This document shows positions 1-13,545 of a stretch of 64,000 nucleotides of DNA, one piece after another. Both the position numbers and the translations under genes were made by a program. The stretch spans positions 59,220-123,219 of the forward strand of contig BQKZ01000980.1 of the NCBI GenBank assembly GCA_036244855.1, in the 5' to 3' direction. Under the pieces are notes generated by a model that did not search any database, was not told the DNA's origin, and saw nothing but the letters and a program-made list of their open reading frames with translations. Origin of the DNA: Temnopleurus reevesii (Eukaryota; Echinodermata; Echinoidea; Temnopleuroida; Temnopleuridae). Within the stretch, counting starts at the first letter, position 1. Every line of letters begins with the position of its first letter.

Positions 1-3000
1 ATTTGTAGTTTACTTATCGATTATTCATCATTTTTCTTGTATAATTGTTTCACAAATTGATGCTAACTCCATTTTATACATGTATTACAAGCTTCCATTA
101 GCTTTTATTAAAAACTCCTTTCATCATATTCCTCATTAACAAATGTGTTAGAGAAATAAATGTGCATTCCAGTCCCTGTTTTCAGTTTCAGCACTATTTC
201 CATTGTGTTCTGTGGATCTATCCAAAAAAGACAAAGCCTTCGAGTATGCCTATAGACTCATTAGAAATCCATAGATTTAGTTGAAGGTTTCCTCAAATAT
301 TGCAAGGGATTGAGATTATTCTCCAATTATTCATTTTTAACCAGATTTGGACAAACTGATCAACCATCTCAAGGCATTATCAAAATAGTTTCAAATTATT
401 AAAAAATTGGAATCACATCAACTGCCCAAAAATTGTATAACCATGATATCAACCTACTTGTTAAGGATATAATTTTGTATACATGTACTTCAGTTTCCAT
501 TTCAGGCTTTGTTTAGCATACCCAATTTACAATCCTTTCTTGTGAACATTCATTTATAGGAGTTTTGTCTAATTCTCTTAGAAATCAAATTCCATCTGAC
601 CCAAGATAACATTTTGGAAGTTATTGCTTAGTAACATCATCTGAACATATTTCATTAGTACTCATTACCAATGATAAAATATGAATTTTGTTGCCTTCAA
701 ATCCTCTCTAATAGATAGTTTCGATCGTGTTCCTCTTTCATTTTGACTTGACATATGACAGATAGTAGATTTACATATTAATAGGTCAATTTATTGTTGA
801 ATAGTTTTACCATTACATGTATATGACACTTCAGTTTCAGAACAACACTCGTGATGTACAACTGTTAGCACTGTAATATGGAGAAATTATTATTTCGTAA
901 TATGAGAGATGTGTGGAGAGCATCAATCCCGAGGGAGATTTTACTTCTGAATTGCCGGCTTTTCTGATCCTCATCAATGATTCATTTATTTTAAATTTGC
1001 ATATAGATGAAAATTTCTACTATGTGAAACTTGTTATTTTTCCTACACTTTACATGTAATTGTAAAGAAATTTGTGCGAATAAAAGATGTATAATGTGAA
1101 ATTGCTAGGCTGCAAGCCTTGTGATAAGGTAAAATTATTTCTGAGAAATTGACTAATGAATTAAATCACTTTTATTTGTACTACAAATATGTTGGAGCTA
1201 AAGGCAAATAAAATTTTATTAATAGAGGATATTTAAAGGTTGACATTTCATAGTGATTCATACGCTTTCCACTATTAATTCCTATTGAGTGTTCTGCTTC
1301 ATTTACGATTTCCCTTTGCTCAAGTAGTCAGATCAATTAGTCATGCTATCAGTAGATGGGTCGCAAGGTGGGTGTATTGCATTGTCAAGCAGTTCATTTG
1401 ACTTCTAAACCATCATTCCAGGATATGTTGGTATTCATGCAGTTCCGATTGTTTGACATAGTCATTGTTACCATGGGAGATATATTAATTTATGGCTGAG
1501 TGGATAAACTTCTCTTTTCATGGCTAAGTTCAAGAAAAGGCCCCCTTTTCACACGTTTGCATACCACGAACTGGGTGAACTCGATTCAGGGTGAACCCAA
1601 GAGCAAAACTGACTCAAAAGCAATGAGATTGCAATATCATTTCTTTTGTTAATTATTATTATACCACCTGGGGTAATATTTGTGAGTTTATTACATTTAA
1701 TGTCCTTTTGAACCGCCACTGGGGTAATCGTTCGAGATGATATTGGTTTATACACACCACAGGGTGGTTCATTAACTCAATGCTTGGCCAAAAGTTGCAT
1801 TTTGTGACAAGTTGGGTCAATTTTTTTTCTAGCCAGAATTCAATATCTCATTTAATATATCTAGATTCATGCATATCTCCAGATTTTAATCAACTGATGC
1901 AGAAAATAGCATGAATGTTGTGACGAAAGAAGATCATTCAATGAAAGATAAGAGTAGTCAGTGAGTTTTGATCATACATTATACATGTACATCTTCTTTG
2001 TGAGGAGATGTGTGAGGTTGTGTTTTTAGGTGCATGGGTTTAGGTTTTTATATGCCAGTCGCCGCAGCTCTTATGCCATTTCGTAGCCATAATACATCTT
2101 GGCAGTGGGTGGCAGAGCGTGATTAAGATTTCAACACAGGACTTTAGTATTGGGCTTGGATATCTACTTTAGATTTTACTGGGTGTGAAAAAATGGAGCC
2201 AAGATACCAAGGCATATCCATGTAAATGATGAACACGCCTTTGGTTTATTATAATTCTATGCATGTGGGTAATTTGACCCCCATCTGCTCCGTTCACTCC
2301 CTCCGCTCAATCCGCTCCTAATAAATTGTAAGTGGTAACCACCCCTTCATAATGCTGATTAGGATTGATTGCACCCCCCCCCCCCCTCCATGATGACTTT
2401 TCATTTTAATAAGGAAATTTTACTGACATGAATATGGAGAAATTTTCTAGTCTATTCTTCTGCTTTTATCCCACCTCATTCTTATTTCAGGATATAGCTA
2501 AATCCTCACATTTTATTTATGGAAAACACAAATGGGAATTAATGGACCTCAAAAGCCAATAGCCTTTTATCATTATACGAAAATGGACGGGATTAAGTTT
2601 CAGGTATATTCCATCTCACCATAAAGGTCCCTCGTCAAAGATGCATGTTATTCTCCTCACCTTACCTTCACAGCTAACACAAATGAGAATTAATCGACCT
2701 CATGGTCACATCACTGAGAAAACACTGGGAAGCCCAATCCCATTTAGATGCATTATACCCTACCACTGTATTGGAAAATGAGATTGATTGCATCAGTGTA
2801 GTAGCTGCGTAATACCGGCTGATGATTCACAATTGAGTCAATAAAAAGGTAAAGGTAGAAACATACATGAAGGAATGTGAGCATGTGTGAGTCAGACTCA
2901 TGAGAAGGCTCGTGAAATTCAAGGAGGCCAGTAGAGCTGGTTGGAGGTGTTCAAGAAGGAGAAACACATTCAGTGTTTTATAGTGGGTACCGGCATGTCT

Positions 3001-4149
3001 ATAGGATCCGTGTGGCTCAGCTCGTTTTTTAAGCAGTTGTCTGCATAAATTAGGAGTTTTCTGTAAAAAAAATAGGCAAACATTTTTCAGTACTTGCCCT
3101 TTAAGGTAATTAACCATTTTATGCATAAATTTGTCAAATTAATTGAAATCCTTTTCTGACATTGGGTATTTCAGAAGAGTGAGCTTGCTTAAATAATATC
3201 GTCTTGTGAAATTTTCTTGCCTTTCGTCATTATTTTCTCACTGGATTGTTTTTCAGACATTTCATTCAATCAGGTGGAATTTTGTTTGTAGTTGTAAGAA
3301 CAGAATTCTTGTCCGTAAATTTACCCCAAAGTATAAAGGAGGCATGAATTTATTAACATGCTAGAATGTATATCAACTGAATAATGAAATTCTAATTATT
3401 CTGCAGACAGGTGACCTTTTGACTGTCAATCCACCTATAGCAACCATTTCTAATCAACTGCCATGCTTATGTCTGGTTTCAAAAACGAAAATCAATTCTT
3501 TGGAAATGGAGAAAACTACTAACTTCTATTTATAGAATTCTTTCAAAGAGGGAGACCAAAGAATGCTGGATGGTGATGAATCAAAGGTTTGATTTGAAAA
3601 TAGCTATATCAAATATGAATGAGGCCAAACCACGATGAAGGGAGAGTAGAGACAATATCCAACGAAATACTTTTGCAGCTTCACCAATAGAAGCGACTGC
3701 ATTCATGTTTTCTATACCTTTTGATAACTCTTTTTCTGCCGTAGGCGTCACTATTGCCCACGGATCATATCATTTGAAAAAAAAGAGAGTAATGATGGAT
3801 GCTCGTAGATGTACAATATTGAATTGGTATTTCAGGTGAAAACATCAATTTGTAGAGTAATCTGTCACAATTATCAAAATGCCCAATGAAAGAAAGTCAG
3901 TAGTTATAATAAGACGTCTAGAAGTCCTTTCTTAAAATGCAATTATATACCATAAGGTAACTGGATTTCAATCAAATTAGGCCTACACATTGGTTTTCTA
4001 TAACAGATTTTATTAGTGTGATGTAGAATTGTGCTTCCATTTTGCAAATCTGACACCGATTTAATCTCTCCCCAAATTAAATCTCCTTTCATTTATTCAT
4101 TGATGACCAGTTGCTCTTGTATGACTCATCAACCTCCTTGAGTAGGCTA
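1..4149. repeat. Duplicate of 27779-29982 (probable alternative haplotype contig)
   Basis: Bases 1-2114 match 27779-29892 with no indel and about eight substitutions (at 201, 423, 1077, 1198, 1557, 1884, 1963 and 2038). Bases 4056-4145 then match 29893-29982. Bases 2115-4055 (1941 bp) are present only here. The block ends at an N at 4150, after which similarity stops. Low divergence and the N suggest a second allele of the PACS intron locus placed at this scaffold end; a recent segmental duplication is the alternative. Confidence 0.93.
2115..4055. other. 1941-bp presence/absence segment
   Basis: Present in the leading copy and absent at 29892/29893. Its ends show no terminal inverted repeat and no target-site duplication, only a 2-bp microhomology (CA), so a deletion in one allele fits better than a transposon insertion. 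It contains a poly-C run near 2370 and no recognisable gene. Confidence 0.75.
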
Positions 4150-4150
4150 N
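4150..4150. other. Single-N assembly gap
   Basis: The only ambiguous base in the left half; similarity to 27779-29982 stops here, so it marks a contig join rather than a miscalled base. Confidence 0.85.
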
Positions 4151-7100
4151 ATATTCTAGATGTTATAAGTATTATTTATCTGGTTAAATATTGATCCATA
4201 TCTATCAGCACCTTTTTGTTCTGGTAATTGGAGGTCACCCTCTCTATTCTCCCTGCTCTATGATCCATCAAATTACATAGACCCTCCAAGTGAATTAGCC
4301 TGACCAATTTCCTCATATTAGTTGTAGGTAGCACGCTGCATTGCTTCCGTCCCTAGTGTTTCAGCTGACTGCACAATGGGCTCAAGACCTTAATTAGTTT
4401 GGACACTGGGATTGATTGCTTCAAGAATCGACCCTAGTCATTAGATCTCGCATGACAGAGACCTTTCCACACTGCTAATTGACATCAATTGTTTTATCGC
4501 GAGAGAGTATTAGGTTCCAATCCGCATCAGTGTGCAAATAGAGAGTATTTGGGTTTGGTCTTGGTTGTCAAGGCTTGGATACGTGACACGCAAATACCTT
4601 TACAGGCTCTTCCCCTGCAAATCGCTTCTTGTAATTCCATTTCCAGTGAGCAAGCAGTGCAGTGAAATTTAGCCTGAACCCTTTGAGAAGTTGCTCGGTA
4701 TTCAGAATGCTATTGCACTGCCCTAAACATCGGGCCATATACACAAACGTGTACACTTTGGCTACTCACAACCAAAGTGGATTTGTAGATTGTGTTAATA
4801 ATCCTTGTAGGAGTTGTATTTATGTATTCATGAATACAGTTTGGGTAGCATTAATTCAGGAGCAAGTATTCATGAGCGCCAATCCCATACGTGCACCTGT
4901 AATGCAACAAACATTCCAACGTATGCATTCATGCCTTCCATTTTTAAATCTCAAGTATATTGTCCATAGAATGACTCACTTGCAAATGCACTGAACAACA
5001 TTTGAAGATTTTACTCAAACTCTGTCGTGATTTATTTGCAGTGTTACCTAAATTTGATACATTTAGGTGATATGTCCAAATGCTGACTATTAATGGAAGC
5101 ATTAAAAAAGAGGTAATTAAAAAGAAAGACTATAGCATTTTTGTCATCAATTTTCCCAACAAAAAATTGTTTTCAGAATATCTTTTTTGATAAGGAATAG
5201 GAAAGTTTGCATGACTATACAAGTATTGGCACAGTATTCTCGTATGAGGAGAGACCTTGAGGGGAAAAAGCAGGGGATTATCTCTGTAAGGGCTACCTGC
5301 ACGTAGCTCTTTAATCATGCATGATGATGGAAATTAGTGACTGGAAGCACTAATAATGTTCTGTTTTGACTAGACATATAAGATCTGAAGAAGCTCTCAT
5401 TACGTATTATGTAAAAGGGAATTTTCGGGGGAAGGTTACAGTAATTAAGCCATTTTGAGGGAGAGTCTAGAGCCATAGGGGAGCATGTCACATGACCTCT
5501 TTTCATGGACAACATCCTGGTTTGATTTTACATCCAAACAACAAGGTGAAATGTTGATCAGTATTCTCCACACTGACTTTGTTTTGCCATATTGGGTAAA
5601 GGGGAAGTTCAATTAAGAAATAACTTGATCTCAGCCACAGAAGACAAATGAACTTTTTTTTTTTTTAGAAATGAGGAACTTATAGGTTATATTCGTCAGG
5701 AAATTTATTGGTTCGAGAGTATCAGAAATTTATGTGATAAATCAGTTTATATTATTTATCTGTTACTTCCATCAGTGTTTGTTATTGTCACGGAATCATG
5801 ATTATTTTTTTTTGAACTTGTCCTGCATGTTCCAAAAAAAAAACCCAAGATTTTTCTCAAAGAGTTTGCAAAAAAGATTGACATTATTTTTCAACATTGA
5901 AAATTATTGCCATGTTAATGGTTACTAAAGTATCTCCTTTAATTATAATATAATCTCATCTACTATATTTCAAGGAGCTGCTTCCTAGAAAAGTATAATT
6001 TTATAAAATACCTGTTATTTTGGATTGGGAACACAAGGAACCAACATTCTTTACAGATCTCGTTTTATTACATGTACATGTAAGTAATATGTTAGCTCAA
6101 AATGGTAGATTTCTTTCTCTATTTTAACACATGATTTGAGGGTTTCCAAATAAATAGATGCTGAGAATGAATTCATACAGCTCTAGCTTGATTTTGTCGT
6201 TCTCTGGTTTATACTAAGCAGCCTTTGATTTCAGATTGCTTTGACAAGGGCAACATTGACCGGAAGTACTGTAGTATGTCATAATTTTGCGTAATTGATC
6301 ATTGTTACATGTAAGTCACAACGTTACGATGATGTGCCTCTTATCCAACCCCAATTCCTTTAGCACATTTCCCAGGTTTCACGTTTGCTCACTTCTCTAT
6401 ATATCGAGTTGATTGCACTGGAAACTGGTTTTGGGAGTGAAAGAATGAAAGTGGACATGACCCCTTGTTGCAATAGACTGGAATAAAAAATCTGTGTCCT
6501 GTTGAGTATATCAAGGTTGCCCAAGCAAACGTGTTGATGCTCAAAGGCTTTGAATTCAAAATGATAACCCATATAATTTGGTACTCCCTTATTTGTGCAA
6601 TAATAATCGGGTTTGGGGGTTTGCTTATATGGAAAAGTGTAAGTTAAATATTAGGGTTTTTTTTTACATTCTATAGAAATTACAGATTTTATATAGAAAT
6701 TTATATTCATCAGTTTTGCAAGCAACATTTTCATTCTCATACATCCTTTCCACAAATGAAATCAGCAAATAAACATATTTTATGTTCTCCGCAAGGAAAT
6801 GATACCCCCTGCAATTAAATACTATTTAGTTCTCAAAATAGAAATAAATTGTGCACAATACAAACAACTGCTTGGGGACACATTAAATACAAGTGTAGTA
6901 ACTTCATATCTACACCTGATAAGGTATATTTTCAATGTGCATTTATGCATGTACACACTTTGTTCTTGATCAGATTGTGCTTCTAAAATTTACAAATACA
7001 CTATTAGGACTTAGCTAATAAGGTCATGAACAGCAACAGAGTGATTTGATTCAATCAAGATACCTTTCCCACACTGAGCAAAAGGATAAACGATTTAGGA

Positions 7101-10100
7101 CAAAGCAAACAACTTCATTCAAGCATTCACAAAAGCTAGATGCACAAAAGAATTTTCTCGCCTCTTATTCTGCAGAGAAATGTATAACAGGTGTTGCAAA
7201 ATGAGTAGGGAAGGTACTTTCTTTTATGTTCATGAAGCTATTGTGAGAGTTTGAATGAAGTTGTTTGTCTGAAATTCTTTGTCCCTTCTGCTTATAATGC
7301 CAATGAACATTATCATCATCTTAGCCAGTTCTTCAATATAATGTGGTGTATATAGAATATATATGTATCTTAGAAAAATAGTTTGCAAGTGATTATGCAG
7401 ACCACTTTGTGTAGTATCTGGTAGCGTAAACCTATATAGCCCTATGCGCTATCTAATGCATGAGATGGATGCAGATGGATGAAACGTAAGATGTGGATTA
7501 GAGTAGAGGGATCAGAGAGCATAATTGACCTGCATCTGACTGCTGTAGTAGCCTAAATTAGATTTTAGGAATACATGTATATCAATCCATATTGATGGAT
7601 GCAGGCGTCAATGGTGTAGTGGTACAGCTTAAACAGATTTACAGCTGATGCTCTTGATATTGGAAGAATAGTGTATGTTGTCATTCTTAGATCTTAAAAA
7701 TTAACAAAGTATGTTATTGAACGCGAGCTTTAGAGGTTCAATATGTGTTCCATTTATCCTTGTTTGCTGGTTTATTTCTATATCCTTGGTATATGTATTT
7801 TTGTCAAGGTGCTTCTCAGGATATTTTTCATGATGATGATTATGTATTTAATCTTTCACTTTAGTATTTTTGAAAAGTTTCCACGGTAAAGATCCTAGAA
7901 TTTTTGGCAGATATTACATGTACATGACTTGTTTCGTTATCCTTTGTTTTATATACAGTAGACCTGTCTGTGAATAGAGTAAAGTAAAAAGAGGAACCCG
8001 CATACTACAGAGAATTATAGTTTAAGATCTTTTGATTCAAACAAACTGCAAAGTATCAATTTCTTTGTTTGCAAACTGTCAGAAGCTACATTGATTATCC
8101 AAATAAACATAAGAGTCTTTATGCATTTGGTCAATTTTTCGCTCAGAAATAAATGATCATTTTTACCAACTTGCCACAAAATCAATCAATATACTCCACT
8201 TTCATATCATCAGCTGTGTCAATTCTATAGTGTAGATTGATCACACTTCCTGCGCTTCACACAGTCGTAAACACCTTCAAATATATCTCCATCGTAAATA
8301 TCTTGACATTCTCATTACGTTAGGTATTGACTTGGGGTGAACTCGTGCAGCTCTGTGCGATGGGAAGCCTCTCAGGGAAGCCTCTCTCTCCCCCGAAGCC
8401 GTGTAATTCAGTGCTGGGTCAATACCGTCCCAACACTGGCTGCATTCCCCCCTTCCCTCTCCTCAGGTTGCCATGAATATGGGGGGATCTCATTGATTTT
8501 CTCTCACTCTGCCTCAAGCTGCGCTATCCAATCAGGGAGCTTCATAATAAATAAAGCTTGTGAGTCTCCCTAGTCTACAGGTGCAAACCCTGCTTTTTCA
8601 TAAAAAACTTTTGCTGTATGAAGTCTGCAGCGAGCTGTGAGAGGCGAATCTTTAGACAGGTGTGATAGCCTAAGCTTAAAAGATACTTATAGTATTAGTT
8701 CACAACTATTATGTTCGGAATTTATTTAGCGAAAAGTGCCCAACAATGAAGCGTTTTTGGAGGCCTAAACCATGAACAGTCATGTTAAGCTGTTAACGTC
8801 CATAAACCTGACATGGTTTCGTATCCTCCTAAAGCTCCAGTTCTGTTTCACCGCACATTTCACACCCTTCTACATGCAATCATGCGCTACGTTGCAGAAT
8901 TACATTTACATCAATCAAACCATACACATCCAATCTAATCTAAGCCAAACAGGAAAGGGAGTAGTCATTTCGTACAATTTCTTTTGAACGTGAAATACTG
9001 CCAATCTTTTATATTTCTAAAAAAAAGAAAAGTTAATTTTTTAGTAGATTCAGCTGTTAATTCATCCTGCTATTCTTATGGCCAGAGAAATTTAATGTAG
9101 AATATCTAGACTGTGCATAAATGAACAAACGCATAGTTTGGAGTAAACATGCACCCCTACAAGACAGTATTATTACAAGAGACTGCAAACTATAACATCA
9201 ATATCCATGTGATGCTTCACAATCACATTTGATGATGATAATTGAAGTTGATAAGGCATATCAAACTGCAATGAAAACAGCCTTTAGCTGCCCTTGATGT
9301 ATTCAGGTCTATTTGATCATGGATTTGACGTGACATTGACCACCTAACACAATTAGCATCCAGCAGGGTGTTCAGTATATGTTTTGCATTCTGGGATGCT
9401 GTAAAACCTAGGTACAGTGTACGTATTTGTTATGCCAGACATGCATTGTGCTTATATTCTTGAACAACAAATTCCTCGGTCTCCCTGTCAACCATAGAAG
9501 GGCTGCTACTTAAACTTAATTTCAACTTTGTGACTCTGTGCATCAACGATGGTAACATCATTAAAGTCTTCTTCATTTTTCATGTTCTCCATCGAAGCAA
9601 GCTGTACATGTAGGTATATGTATTTAAAATGAAACTGAGTAAAGAACTTGCGATGTCATTCTTATTCTATTTAGATCCCTTTTTAAAAATGAAAATTAAA
9701 TTTCAAGCACATTTTCTTAATTTAGGAAATATAAAAGAAAAGCAATATGAAACAAAAATGAAAAGAATGTTCATCAATGAGGATTGACATATTGCTGAAG
9801 ATGAAAAAAATTGTGAGTGTCCTCAGAATATACTCTTTGTGAACTGGTGAAAATTTTAGTGAGAGTAATCATGAATTTCCTAATTGACGTGGTGCAAGGC
9901 TGGACAAATTTACAATCCCGATACCCATCAGTCTATGAAGCAAATCTTTGTGTATCACACTTTTTTATCAACATTGTAAACTGTTGTTATCATACTCTGT
10001 ATACTATCATTTTAAGATCCTCTCCTGGCAACACTTAATATGGAATTAAGTGTTTTCATGTCATTTGTTATTGCTTAGATGATAAATTGAGAAGAAAAAA

Positions 10101-12787
10101 TTATATTGTTGTTGTACATTCTTCTGTGCTTTAAAATCTTCAAGTGTTTGCCATAAAATTGATGGATGATGCCACTTGGCTACTTATAACTAAAAACCAT
10201 AACGCTGCATTACATGGTCCTGTTATTAATTCATGATATAGATTGCTTTGACGTCAGTACTTTCACATCCTTTTGCTATATTAGGCAGGAATATTAGTTA
10301 TTTCTTTTTTTCTCTCTCTTTTTCTCTTTTTTTTTCATTGTACCAGCAATATTTAGCAATATGAGGAATGATAAAGAGCATCTTGGAATGCTGTATACTA
10401 CACAGAACATTAATTTCAGATTGATAAAATGTATATATTCAATTTGCTTCATTAGTTAGTACATGTACTCTCTGGTTCATGCATTCTTCTACAATACACC
10501 TGTAACAAACAATATTGCCTTGCATTAAGTAGGCTTGTAAGTGGATTGCCCAATGATAATATCCAAGTTAGCGTGTTTATAGTGTTCAATGAAGCCACTA
10601 AATAACCTACATGAGTTCTTCCAATTATCAAATAAATAAATATTACGGATGATTTTATTAAAGTTTTCCAAATAGAGCAGCAACCAGTAAAATACATGTA
10701 CCTATCCAAATGTGACTGATTTTGTCAAAGCATTTCAATATTTACATTGGTAGATGAATTATAATTCATTCTGAATCAGAACTTTTAATTGATATCTTCG
10801 AGAATTGAAGCAAAGAGATGAGCGCAGTGATGCATGGATTATGCTGACTACATAAAAGTAACCACGGCTCACCCACCAATAAAAAGTGCTTTTTGCATGC
10901 AATTAGCATTCGTTATGACACATGGCCCATTGACTACAAGAACCTGACAATCCTTGCTCGAAGTCTATGGTAATTACAAAATTCAGTAGTCGATGGGTTA
11001 ACATTTTTTTTTTTTTTTTCATCAACAATGAAGTTTTCAGATTTGGGCCCCTAAGCTCTGAAGCAAATTTATTTAGATATTGTACTTGTTTATATGTTTA
11101 TGTTCATTGTTAAATTACCATTTTTAAAAGGTGACAATCATAAATTGTTGTTGTAGGGTACTGCATATGGTTCACAAGGTTCATCACTTTATGGGTAATT
11201 AAATAGGAAGGATATTGACATTTAGAATTAGAGCACAATAAAGCAGTCATAGTGGGAATCATGCCAGGAAATGATGATATTTATTATCTAGTAGGGCATT
11301 TGAAATCAAACAGGCAAGCTTATACTTCAGATCAAAGATCAAGATATAACTTATATGTGGCTTGACCAGTTCTTTTCAGCTTAATTAGAATCCTGGTCAG
11401 AATAATGACGAATAATATCCATAGAGGAAATAAAATGGACAAAGTTTTGTTTAGGATATGATATTTGTTAACATATTTATATTAGGCCAATAAACCAGTT
11501 TAATCTATTTATACATTTCAGTATGTTATTGGGTTTTGTAATGACAACTTCAAACAGTGCATTTAATATCTGTCTTATGGATTATTTGTCATTGTTCCTG
11601 CATAGGATTCCCAAATGACTGATTAAATTGACTTCAGAATTCTGAAAGAGAAGCAGAAACTTTCATGATAACATGAACCAAAGTTTGAAATAGATATTTT
11701 GATTTTTAATTTCACAATACAGTTACTTGCGGGGATTCAGTCATTCCCTGAAAGATGCTAAACACTGCCTTTAATAATCAAAATGCATAAACATTGTTGT
11801 TGATACCAAACCTCCCTCTCTTTCATACATCTGACTTTGGGGGACTGCAAACTAAGTGCTGGAAGAGAAAAGCAAGCTCCAGGGAAGCAAACAACATGGG
11901 AAATGAGAAGTGTGAACCGTAAAACAAACACTCCTTATGCCGATCCTATTTCTATGGCTGACCTAGATTAGCAACTCTCCACTCGGAACCAAAGCTACCG
12001 GTTCTAGGGCAATATTCTTCAGTGAAAGCGGGAAAGTGGGAAGGAGGGGGATAATTGCAATAACGGTTGAAAAAAATCATGTCAGTCTAGAAAATTAGAT
12101 GGTAGTAGGATTAGAAATTAGACTTTCATGTATGGAAGATAGTGTTGTAATCAATGAAAGATTACATGGTATAGAACACTACACACTACACCCACAGTGT
12201 TGTGTCACAACAACGTGCAAGTAATTCTCTTATTCCCAGAGCACTAATTGTTTAATTATAAGAGATTTTATTTGACATTTAACAACACGGAAATGAATAC
12301 AACATTTTTTATTTTTAGCTCTTGAATGTATGGTTGTTTCTATTTATAATAGCAATTAATCTGTCAGATATCAAGTGACAACAGCACTTTCAATATTAAT
12401 TGATAATGCATTGTCAGGATGTGAAACCTAATAAACAGCTAACCTTGTAAGAAGTGAGCCTAATATATAGTCCCATTATATCACAGACTTTCTAGTCTTA
12501 ATTTGCACTATTTACAGTAAAAAACTGCTTGATAATTATGCCATGAATAGTTCAAATTTTCTTAAAATTTAGTTTGTTATATATATTTGTTTGCCTGTAC
12601 AACTATTGCGATGGTCAACTTTGTGATCTAATGGTTTGTGATGAAAGTCCAAAATAAAAATCAGTCTTTTATGTCCCACAAAAACTGTTGAAGGTCTGGA
12701 TTGTTCAAGTATTTTCCGAGGAAGCACTGGCATCAATCGCATCATACATTAGGTGCAAAATAAGAATATTCCTTACCTTCTCAATTA

Positions 12788-13392
12788 AAGGGGAACAAAC
12801 CCCTGGAATTATTGGCTCTCATTGAATGAAGAAAAATCAGATTAACAAAATGTGAAAAGTTGAGCAAAATCAGAAAACCAGTTAAAAAGTTAGAAATTTT
12901 CAAATTCATAGAGATTTGAAGATCAATGCAGCTCATGGGGATCCATGCGCTCGGCAACACAGACTGAATCTGCGACGTCATGTAGGACAATTCCTCATTC
13001 ACTCTGTACATAAAATTTTTAGAAATTGATTAATATAAAATTTAGAGTAAGGTTGCAACATCATTCTTCTCAAAGTACATGCAGAATCAATACAGAAATG
13101 CTATACCCCAACCGAAACTTGGTATTTTGTTGAGTTCTCTGAAGAAAAGGAGAAAATGTGAAATTTTGTAAACAGAGTGAATGAGGAGTTGTCCGACATG
13201 ACGTCACAGATTCCGTCGAATTTGCAGATCGCACGGATCCCCATGAGCGACAGTGATCGTCATATCTATGTGACGTTGAAAATTCATAACTTTTGAATGA
13301 CTTGTCCAATTTTGATCAAATTTTCACAGTTTGTTCATCTGATTTTTCTTCATTCAATGAGAGCATGGTAATTGCAGGGGTTAGTTCCCCTT
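12788..13392. mobile_element. Fold-back element with long inverted arms
   Basis: Left arm 12788-13017 is repeated in inverse orientation at about 13155-13392. Termini are AAGGGGAACAAACCCCTG on the left and, read inward from the right, AAGGGGAACTAACCCCTG. Both arms share blocks such as 'CTCTCATTGAATGAAG', 'CTCATGGGGATCC' and 'GACGTCATGT'. The arms are about 230 bp at roughly 75% identity with a spacer near 140 bp. There is no transposase ORF. Target-site duplication is unclear ('atta' left, 'attg' right). This is a non-autonomous fold-back or MITE-like element. Confidence 0.85.
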
Positions 13393-13396
13393 ATTG

Positions 13397-13429
<33 letters not shown>

Positions 13430-13545
13430 GTATTGGCATTTATATAGCGCTCTTACAGAAATATGTATCACAGCGCTTTACAATGTTATAGAAAATTGAT
13501 TACCTACACAAAATACAAAACAACAAATTGGAGTAAAAGATTTCA
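13397..13545 (-). mobile_element. LINE 3' tail with (TAA)n microsatellite
   Basis: A (TAA)n run at 13397-13430 followed by 'GGCATTTATATAGCGCTC' and 'CACAGCGCTTTACAA'. The block aligns with about 63360-63500, where it lies 3' of a reverse-transcriptase C-terminal fragment on the minus strand. So it reads as the 3' UTR and simple-repeat tail of a non-LTR retrotransposon on the minus strand. It abuts the fold-back element. Confidence 0.65.

Noticed and set aside
1549..1755. Minus-strand ORF conserved at 29327-29533
   Set aside because: Conserved only because the entire 2.1-kb block is duplicated; no coding signal.
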